Origin: CAVORB01 sp963736235
GTDB taxonomy: Bacteria; Pseudomonadota; Gammaproteobacteria; Chromatiales; Chromatiaceae
Assembly (NCBI GenBank): GCA_963736235.1
Contig: CAVTOR010000014.1
Location: 1-64,000 of the forward strand
Reading direction: 5' to 3'
Length of the DNA: 64,000 nucleotides
In this document: positions 57,399 to 64,000 of the stretch, piece by piece
Position numbering within the stretch: the first letter of the stretch is position 1
Layout of the letters: each line of letters opens with the position of its first letter
The notes under the pieces: model-generated
What the model was told of the DNA's origin: nothing
Seen by the model: the letters and a program-made list of their open reading frames with translations, nothing else
The model's database searches: none
Position numbers and translations under genes: made by a program

Positions 57399-59330
57399 TC
57401 AAACCTGATGCACGTAAGTTCCCGGCGCATCCGCCAGGGGCGGATAACCGGCTAGTGGTGCACCGTAACCCGGGGCCTCGCGCTGGCCGGTGGAGTGTTC
57501 GACCAGCCAAGCCTGCCACGCCGGCCACCAGGAACCCTCGTGGCGCGGGTTGGATTGCTGCCAGCTATCGGGATCGACGTAGGGATCGCCGTTTCGACGC
57601 CAGCCCTGTTGGTAGCTGCGGCCCGGGTGACCGGGCTCACTGACGATTCCCGCATTGTGTCCGCCGCTCGTCAGCACAAAGGTCACCTCCTGCGAGTTGG
57701 CCAACAGGTTGATCTTGTAAACCGATTGCCAGGGCGCGACGTGGTCTTTGACGGTGGCAACGGCGAAGATCGGGGCATGGATGTCGCTCACCGCCACGGG
57801 GCGCCCATCGACGCGATATCGCCCAACCGCGAGGTCATTGTTCAGAAACAGCTTGCGCAGGTATTCCGTATGCATGCGGTATGGCATGCGGGTCTGGTCG
57901 GCATTCCAGGCCATCAGGTCGTTCGGTGGGCGGCGTTCGCCCAACAGGTATTCGCGCACCATCCGCGACCAGATCAGGTCGTTGGAGCGCAGTAGTTGGA
58001 AGGCACCGGACATCTGGTTGGTGTCGAGCAAACCGCGCTCCCACATCATGCTTTCGAGAAAGCTTACCTGCTCCTCGTTGACGAACAGCATCAGCTCGCC
58101 CGCCTCGCTGAAATCGGTCTGCGCCGCAAGCAGGGTTACAGTCTTCATCCGGTTGTCGCCGTTGCGCGCCATGGCGGCGGCAGCGATAGCCAGCAGGGTC
58201 CCGCCCAGACAGTAGCCTGCCACGTGCACCTTCTGTTCGGGCTGAATCGCCCCGATGGCCTCGAGCGCAGCAAGGATGCCCATGCGCCGATAATCTTCCA
58301 TGCCAAGATCACGATCCTCGCTCGTCGGGTTGCGCCAGGAAATCATGAACACCGTATGCCCATGCTCGACCAGATATCTGACCAGGGAATTGTGCGGCGA
58401 CAGGTCGAGAATGTAGTACTTCATGATCCACGCCGGCACGATGAGCACCGGCTCGGCATGGACACGGGCGGTCGTGGGCTCGTACTGGATCAATTCGATC
58501 AGGTGGTTTCGGTACACCACCCTGCCCGGTGTCACCGCCACGTCCTTGCCGGGCACGAACCGTTCCATTCCGGGCGCCTTCTGCCCGCTGGCCAGGCGCG
58601 CCCAGTCGTCCCACCAGTTGGCCCAACCTCGCACCAGATTGGCGCCGCCCTCGCGCAGCGTTGCCTCGATGACTTCCGGATTGGTCAGCGGGAAATTGGC
58701 GGGCGAGACAGTATCCAGGACCTGGCGCACCGTGAAGTTCAAGAGATCCTTGCTCTGGCTCGACAGGGCCGGTACACCGGTCGTGGCATTGGCCCACCAT
58801 TGCTGCGTCAGCAGAAAAGATTGGCTCATCAGGTTGAAGGGCCACTGCTGCCAGGCTGCGGCGCGGAAGCGCTTGTCCTGTGGCAGCGGCTCGATCGCCG
58901 GCGGCGCCCGCGGGTCCGCGACCGATTGGAGGGCGTAAAGCGTGAGGCGGGCCGCTTTGCGAAAGGCTTTCTCGGTCAGACGCGCATGGGTTCCGGGAGA
59001 CCAGATGAGTTTCACCCACCAGTCGAGCAAGTGCAGCGGGACCACCCGCGGATCCATACCCCCCGTGAATCTGGCGACGGAGGCATTGAATAGCCGATCC
59101 AGGTACTTCGCGACTTCGGGACTCAGGGTCGAGGGCGGCAATGGGTCCGGCCTGTACGTACCCGCCACGCCATCTTCGGATGCGGAAACCGGCATCATCG
59201 ACCGCCCGGCCGCTGGCAAAGCAGCGTCCGATGCGACGGCTGGTTTGCGGCGGGACAACGAGGCAGCGGCGGTCAACGCTCTTGAAGGCATGGCGATGCG
59301 TCCTGGACGTAGAGTCTTCGCAGTACTCAT
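57399..59330 (-). CDS. phaC: Polyhydroxyalkanoate synthase (class I PhaC)
   Basis: 643 residues from the ATG at 59330; a TTG at 59363 with GGAG upstream is possible. The lipase-like box GYCLGGTLL holds the catalytic Cys; the Asp is in KDHVAPWQSVYK and the His in TSGGHNAGIVSEPGH. WWDDWARLASGQ and RNHLIELIQY are class I signatures. It polymerises hydroxyacyl-CoA into storage granules. The first 60 residues are basic and Ala/Ser-rich, of low complexity. phaA, phaB and phasin genes are not nearby. Confidence 0.93.
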   Translation of the reverse strand: MSTAKTLRPGRIAMPSRALTAAASLSRRKPAVASDAALPAAGRSMMPVSASEDGVAGTYRPDPLPPSTLSPEVAKYLDRLFNASVARFTGGMDPRVVPLHLLDWWVKLIWSPGTHARLTEKAFRKAARLTLYALQSVADPRAPPAIEPLPQDKRFRAAAWQQWPFNLMSQSFLLTQQWWANATTGVPALSSQSKDLLNFTVRQVLDTVSPANFPLTNPEVIEATLREGGANLVRGWANWWDDWARLASGQKAPGMERFVPGKDVAVTPGRVVYRNHLIELIQYEPTTARVHAEPVLIVPAWIMKYYILDLSPHNSLVRYLVEHGHTVFMISWRNPTSEDRDLGMEDYRRMGILAALEAIGAIQPEQKVHVAGYCLGGTLLAIAAAAMARNGDNRMKTVTLLAAQTDFSEAGELMLFVNEEQVSFLESMMWERGLLDTNQMSGAFQLLRSNDLIWSRMVREYLLGERRPPNDLMAWNADQTRMPYRMHTEYLRKLFLNNDLAVGRYRVDGRPVAVSDIHAPIFAVATVKDHVAPWQSVYKINLLANSQEVTFVLTSGGHNAGIVSEPGHPGRSYQQGWRRNGDPYVDPDSWQQSNPRHEGSWWPAWQAWLVEHSTGQREAPGYGAPLAGYPPLADAPGTYVHQV

Positions 59331-59652
59331 ATGAGTATAGTGCTGCACTGCAGCATCCGACAATGGGTACGCTCCAGCCCGAGGCCCCGCTTCACCTTAG
59401 AAGCGTTCAGGTCAGATGGCGATGGTCGCGGAGTACCGCAGGCAAGGCGCTCGCAACCACACCAGGGAAACATTCATCAGCATCTAAGAATTGAATGGCC
59501 TTCCCTGCGGGCAATACCGCGAGGTGAAGCAGTTCGAACCGAATGTGCGCGCCGTCTCCCGTGCATCAGGCACCGACTGGTTCGATAGGCGACTGGAAGC
59601 TACGGAACCCGGCGACCAAGATCCCCTCCAGGAGTGCGCCGGTGCCGGACGC

Positions 59653-59677
59653 AAAAAAACGGGGGCTTGCGCCCCCG
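59653..59677 (-). terminator. Rho-independent terminator, minus strand
   Basis: Stem CGGGGGC (59660-59666), loop TTGC, GCCCCCG (59671-59677). The seven A at 59653-59659 become a T-tract on the minus strand. It ends the transcript of the gene at 59751-62789. Confidence 0.8.
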
Positions 59678-59717
59678 CTTGTTCGATCAACAAAATATCT
59701 GCTTCCGCAGACGGCAA

Positions 59718-59743
59718 CCGCGCGCCGGTACACCGGCGCGCGG
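59718..59743. terminator. Perfect 11-bp hairpin directly after the secreted hydrolase gene
   Basis: CCGCGCGCCGG (59718-59728), loop TACA, CCGGCGCGCGG (59733-59743), 7 bases beyond the stop codon on the minus strand, ahead of the terminator at 59653-59677. Confidence 0.6.
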
Positions 59744-59750
59744 CGCCTGA

Positions 59751-62700
59751 TTACGGCCGAATCAGAATGGCCGAGTCGTAGGGCTCGATCGTCACCTGCC
59801 GCACGGTGGAGCCATCGTTGATCGGATCCTGACCCGTGCCGCGAATGCGCCGGAAGGTGCCGCCGAGATCCACAGTGCGCCGCGAGGGCGTAGCGTTGAC
59901 GACCACGGTGGCGTTGTCGAAATCGCGGCGGAGCACGTCGGCATTACCCCGGAACAGGTAGACCGAGTCGATCCAGACCACGGACTCTTCCTTGCCCACG
60001 TTGAAACTCAACCGATAGTTACCGGTACGAGGTGCTTCGAAGGTCACGACCCGCCGCACCCACTCGTCCGGCACGGTGATCGTCTCGATGACATCCCCGA
60101 GTGCGGCCTGCAGGGTGCGGATCTTGCTCGCCTTCGCGGCGAAGGCCAAGGTGTACTCCACCCCGCCGGTCAAGCTAACCGTGGGCCCGCGGGCCGCCGC
60201 GCCGGCGTAGGTATCCGTCTGGCTGATCGGTTCGCTGATCCTCAGCGCGCCGGTCCCATCCATCCGATTGGCCCAAGTGGTGTCCCGCGAGATGTTCACA
60301 TTCGAGCCGCTCCATCCGGTGAGGTTCGAGTCGAACGTGCCATTTGTCATCATGTCTCTCTGCGGGGCGAAGTCCGCGTCATTGTAGACGCGGTAGTGCG
60401 GCCCGAGCGGCCATCCCATCCAGCCGGTGTGCTTGCGGATCTGGGACTCGTTGCTTGGGTTCGAGGCAATGGCACGACCATAGGTCGCCGACCCTGGCAC
60501 CACGTCCACCGCGTACTCGTCCCACCAGGGGTCCGTCGTGACCGAGTTCTGCTGGCCGAAGTAACCGTCGTCGAGAAGCATCAGGCCAAACGCGAACCTG
60601 AACGGTCGGTTGTTGCTGCCCGGCGCTCCGTAGGGATAGAGCTTCGTCGTCACCCGGTTGAAGCCTTCCGTATAGCGCGGACCATACTGACGGTGGTGCA
60701 TCTGCACGCTGTACGAGGACAGACGGCCGTCGATCTCGCGGTAGTCCGGAGTGGAGCTGCCGATGTTGCGGTTTGGCCAGCCCTCGAGCTGCACGCCGTT
60801 GAGGCTCGGGAAACCACCTGCTTCGAGGACGCCGCCAACCAGCACGGCGTCCGGTAGCCGCTGGCGGGTCAGCCGGTAGAACTCGTCCATGCCGTTGCCC
60901 CACAAGTTCACACCGCTGGGCGAAATCCCATCGTCGAGCGAGAGATTATTGTCGACATCCGGCAGTTTTCCGTGCCCGGCGTCCTTGATGAAATGGAAGT
61001 CCGAATCGAACAGGATGCCGTCGACGTCCGCTTTGGTCAGGTTGCCCAGTCCGTCGCGGTTGTAGTTGGTGCCGAGCCAGGCGGCCAGAACGGCGTTGAA
61101 CTGACGTCCGCTGCCGTCCCGCGGGCTCGCGGTGCTCATGTTGTACATCCAGTTCCGGCCGTCCTGCTCGCCGCCGTTGCCGATCACGTGCTCGGCGATG
61201 ATGCTGCCGGAGGGGTGGGATGCGGCCGTCGACTTGTAGCCCCGATTCGCGAGCGTCAGGGTGTTGTTGGACCGATTCACGCCGGTCACTCTCGCGTGCT
61301 CCGCGTTGCGGAACGCCCCCGCGCCGCCCTCGTAGATCACGACATATCGGCCGGCGTTGAATCGACTCGCATCGGCGACCTGCACCGTCGTCGTGCCGGC
61401 GTTGATCGCGCTGCGCAGGGTGCTGCCAGGTGCGTAGAGCCAGTGTCCGGCGTACACGTCGCACCCCTGGGTGCTCGGTCCGGTCCGGCCGAAGGGCAGG
61501 CCGCTGCCTTGGCGGCAGGGATCAGGGTCGTTCCAGCCCTGATACTCCGCCGGCGCGATGATGCGCAGACCGGCCGTGCTCGGGTCGACCGCCTGAACGC
61601 TTGCCAGCCAGTCCAGCCAGAAAGGCTTAACCGCGATCACCCCGTACTTGGAGAACATCTGCGCGCCCCCGCTGGTCTTCAGGGGCCCGGTGGTGATCCG
61701 CGGGAACGGACGGTTCTCGATCCTCGAGCTGCCCGTGTAGCGCACGCTGTTCGTCGTGTCCGCATCCCAGAGATACTCGTAGCCGACCGGCGTCGGGGTC
61801 GGATCGGAGGGCGCGGGGTCGGGCTCGGGCTCCTCCTGCGGAGGGTCTCCCGCGACCGGTGGGTCGTTCAGACAGCTGCTCAGGGTCTGGATGTCGAACG
61901 GGGACTGCACCGTCTGCCGGTTCGGTCCGACCGTCACGGGCTCGCCGGCGTCGAGGCAGCCACTGGCGCCCGAGGCCAAGGCAAAGTCGACGCCGTCCTG
62001 CCCGGTACCACCGACAAACAGCTTGTAATTGAACTCGGCTGCCGAGGCGGAGTTCAGCACGTCGCCGTTCTCCATCGAGAAGCCGTCGACGGCGGCGAAA
62101 GACCGGTCCGAGGTCAGCCCGCCGGTGAAGCTCGCGGAGCTGCCTCCCGCGGTCACCCGCAGGTGCCACTCGCTCGTGTCGCAATCCTGCCAGAGGAAGG
62201 TGCCCTGTTCGGTTGCCTTGTTGAAGGCCACCTCGCCGCAGTCAGCCGGCGCGGCGCCACAGGCACCGAGTGTGGTGATGTCGAAAGCCCCGCGCATTAC
62301 GATGCGGGTCGGGCCAACGACCACGTCGCCGCCAGCGTCGAGGCAGGCGCTGGCACCGTTGCGCAGGGAGAAATCGATCCCGTCCTGGCCGGTGTTGCCG
62401 ACGTTCATGACGTAATCGAAGCGTGCGGGGCGCGGGATGTCGAGCACGTCATTGCTCTCGAGCGAGTACGGCGTCACCCCGTCGATGACCATGCTGGAGA
62501 TCAGGTTGCCTGCGAAGCTCGTGTAGCTTCCGCCAGCCGTCACCCGGACGTGCCATTGCCCGCTATCGCAGTCCTGCCAGAGGAAGGTACCCTGCTCGCG
62601 GGCCTTGTCGTAGGGAACATCGCCGCACGCTGCTTGCGCGTTGGACCACTGCAGTCCGGCGGCAAGCATCAGTACCCCCAGGCCAACGACCCCACGACCG

Positions 62701-62789
62701 ACGCTACGGCGAGGTGCCTGGCCCTTGGAAACAAGCGTTCGGCCGAAAAACCTTTGCCAAAAACGCTTGCGATTCATACTTCTTTCCAT
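59751..62789 (-). CDS. Secreted glycoside-hydrolase-like protein with duplicated N-terminal domain
   Basis: 1012 residues; ATG at 62789 with GAGG upstream (ATG at 62777 also possible). A long signal peptide (1-53) ends SNAQA. Two copies of an approximately 125-residue domain follow (about 55-177 and 184-308). Each has a Cys pair, QGTFLWQDCD, a TGQDG(I/V)DF block and CLDAG. A Pro/Glu/Asp linker (310-340) leads to a region of about 490 residues with DGILFDSDFHF and VGGVLEAGGFPSLNGVQLEGW, resembling putative glycoside hydrolases of the GHL15 type. A CBM-like beta-sandwich (about 835-960: NGTFDSNLTGWSGS) and a short closing domain end it. Family assignment is tentative. It is probably exported and acts on extracellular polysaccharide. 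Confidence 0.75.
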   Translation of the reverse strand: MERSMNRKRFWQRFFGRTLVSKGQAPRRSVGRGVVGLGVLMLAAGLQWSNAQAACGDVPYDKAREQGTFLWQDCDSGQWHVRVTAGGSYTSFAGNLISSMVIDGVTPYSLESNDVLDIPRPARFDYVMNVGNTGQDGIDFSLRNGASACLDAGGDVVVGPTRIVMRGAFDITTLGACGAAPADCGEVAFNKATEQGTFLWQDCDTSEWHLRVTAGGSSASFTGGLTSDRSFAAVDGFSMENGDVLNSASAAEFNYKLFVGGTGQDGVDFALASGASGCLDAGEPVTVGPNRQTVQSPFDIQTLSSCLNDPPVAGDPPQEEPEPDPAPSDPTPTPVGYEYLWDADTTNSVRYTGSSRIENRPFPRITTGPLKTSGGAQMFSKYGVIAVKPFWLDWLASVQAVDPSTAGLRIIAPAEYQGWNDPDPCRQGSGLPFGRTGPSTQGCDVYAGHWLYAPGSTLRSAINAGTTTVQVADASRFNAGRYVVIYEGGAGAFRNAEHARVTGVNRSNNTLTLANRGYKSTAASHPSGSIIAEHVIGNGGEQDGRNWMYNMSTASPRDGSGRQFNAVLAAWLGTNYNRDGLGNLTKADVDGILFDSDFHFIKDAGHGKLPDVDNNLSLDDGISPSGVNLWGNGMDEFYRLTRQRLPDAVLVGGVLEAGGFPSLNGVQLEGWPNRNIGSSTPDYREIDGRLSSYSVQMHHRQYGPRYTEGFNRVTTKLYPYGAPGSNNRPFRFAFGLMLLDDGYFGQQNSVTTDPWWDEYAVDVVPGSATYGRAIASNPSNESQIRKHTGWMGWPLGPHYRVYNDADFAPQRDMMTNGTFDSNLTGWSGSNVNISRDTTWANRMDGTGALRISEPISQTDTYAGAAARGPTVSLTGGVEYTLAFAAKASKIRTLQAALGDVIETITVPDEWVRRVVTFEAPRTGNYRLSFNVGKEESVVWIDSVYLFRGNADVLRRDFDNATVVVNATPSRRTVDLGGTFRRIRGTGQDPINDGSTVRQVTIEPYDSAILIRP

Positions 62790-63697
62790 CGCTATGCCTC
62801 ATCTCGGTTAAGTGACGTTGTCGAGCAGCCCAACCAATGCTGCTGGTTCGCGACAACTTGTAGTTGCAGGAATCTCCTCGCTGTTTCCGATGTCCGGGCA
62901 GTTCTCGTTTTTGGCTGTGCGCGGCGCTGCCGAAGTTGAACCAAACTCCGGTGCATCCGTTCTTCCGCTACGCGAGCGCGCAAAGCCGCCTGTCGGTCGG
63001 TTCAACCATTGAACCTGCCGCTTAAGCGAGCCGTGCGCTGACGGTCGAAAACGGATGCGGTGACGCCAGGGGGTTCCCTAGCTTTTACTACCTAAAACTA
63101 AAGAGATTGTTTATTGCCCCATGTCTCGATTATGTTTCAGTAGAAAATGACTTCCGGTTCGCGCACACCACTGTCGGGTCGGACGCGTAGCATGTTGGCG
63201 AACCGTTGGTGAATCGACGACCGACATCCAAGCCCTGCCTGGACAACCAAGACGGCCCGAGGTCCGGGTGCGCAGTCGGAATTGGGTGCGGAGAAACAAT
63301 CTGGTCGGTCCCGGTGCGGCACCGTATCGAATCGTGAGCACTACTCCGCGGGTCTGGCATTGACATTCCGCCCAGGGTACTCGTGGTACCGGTATACTTT
63401 CGTTCACGAGATGGCCCATATGTTATCTCGCGGGCGAAAGTCCTACATTAAGCAAGTTTAAGATTCGGCCTGCTTGCGATGCGGCTTGGGCGGAGAGCTG
63501 CAGATCATTTCTGCGGTTTCCGATACATTGGCGAGCGGCAAGCCCAGTGCGCCGCCAGCGGACGATGCCGGCGGGCGACCGGTCGTCTTGACGTCCCTCA
63601 AAGCCTGCCCTCTTTCCTTTGCTCTAGCATGCTCCGAGCAAGAGGTCGCGTTGACATAAGACGAGGCAAACTCGGAGCAGGACCGCTGGAAGGTCGT
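62790..63697. other. 908-bp gene-poor region with an interrupted palindrome
   Basis: No supported gene. The notable structure is at 63397-63440: CTTTCG-4-CGAGAT-12-ATCTCG-4-CGAAAG, two nested 6-bp arm pairs. An A/T-rich stretch (63075-63140) may be promoter for the minus-strand hydrolase gene. Confidence 0.55.
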
Positions 63698-64000
63698 ATG
63701 ACAGGAACACCAAAAGATCTGGCGGGGCGTTACCCGCCCGGGGATCTCGCGATCTGGATCTTCATCCTCGCCGAGCTGGCGGTCTTCGCCGCCTTCTTCG
63801 CCGCCTACGCATTCAGCCGCATGGACAATGTGGAGCTGTTCAACACCTATCAGGCGACCCTCGATCGGCGTGCGGCCCTGTTCAATACGCTGGCGCTCAT
63901 CACCAGCAGCTACTTCGTCGTGCGCGCTCTGGCGGCCATCCGCGACGACGACAACCGTGGCTGCGTCGGCTGGTTGCTCGCTGCCCTCGCAATGGGCCTC
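63698..64000 (+). CDS. norE: NorE-like cytochrome c oxidase subunit III family protein (cut by window end)
   Basis: The frame opens at the ATG at 63698 (GGAAGG upstream) and is still open at 64000, giving 101 residues. MTGTPKDLAGRYPPGDLAIW and IFILAELAVFAAFFAAYAFS form helix 1 of a subunit-III/NorE protein. NTYQATLDRRAALFNTLALI and TSSYFVVRALAAIR form helix 2. NorE is an accessory protein of nitric oxide reductase; it also resembles oxidase subunit III. It lies 19 kb from norCB. Confidence 0.85.
   Translation, partial: MTGTPKDLAGRYPPGDLAIWIFILAELAVFAAFFAAYAFSRMDNVELFNTYQATLDRRAALFNTLALITSSYFVVRALAAIRDDDNRGCVGWLLAALAMGL

Noticed and set aside
63625..63697. TTGACATAAGAC as a Dnr box ahead of norE
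   Set aside because: Only the left half fits; the right half (GACGA) does not match GTCAA.

Overview
The window is GC-rich chromosomal DNA of a gammaproteobacterium. Gene content (potFGHI, prfC, fabA, proS type with editing insertion, rimI, htpX, ilvIHC, yhbY, ibaG) fits Gammaproteobacteria. A second, N-type F-ATPase, polyhydroxyalkanoate synthase, nitric oxide reductase with a Dnr-like regulator and pyruvate:ferredoxin oxidoreductase suggest a facultatively anaerobic, possibly salt-adapted, sulfur-bacteria-like lineage (Chromatiales/Ectothiorhodospiraceae). That placement is inference from gene content only.

Layout. 1-4.8 kb is accessory DNA: two 298-bp inverted transposase-derived elements flank a DUF6998-type gene that ends inside an attC-like site, then a tandem repeat, an acyltransferase-3/SGNH gene and a decayed Toprim gene. 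4.9-10.1 kb holds a small membrane protein, yaiI and the putrescine ABC operon potFGHI. 10.3-23.6 kb is an ion-transport neighbourhood: DUF1648 protein, CorA, an orphan SecF, an N-ATPase operon (atpDCQBEFAG, without atpR), TrkH and a SulP transporter. 23.6-27.6 kb is signalling: SixA, a YjbQ gene broken by an amber codon, and divergently arranged cyclic-nucleotide cyclase and class II phosphodiesterase genes. Two tRNA genes (Glu, Ala) follow, then htpX, cytochrome b561, YceI, pirin, ibaG, prfC and rimI.

34.7-44.7 kb carries anaerobic metabolism: nifJ with a dihydroorotate-dehydrogenase-like partner, yhbY, DUF302, a diguanylate cyclase, a Dnr-like regulator and norCB. Both nifJ and norB carry single-base frameshifts. 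44.8-54 kb holds pabB, ilvIHC, a DUF4124 protein, a MIF-type tautomerase, proS, fabA and an unlisted 57-codon gene. 54.1-57.2 kb is a MacAB-type efflux operon, followed by phaC, a 1012-residue secreted glycoside-hydrolase-like protein with a duplicated N-terminal domain, and the start of norE running off the window end.

The least expected features are the cassette-like structure at the left end, the departures of the N-ATPase from the family pattern (no AtpR, Met at the c-ring Gln32 position, Arg in the alpha P-loop), and a family of intergenic hairpin repeats whose stems covary between copies.
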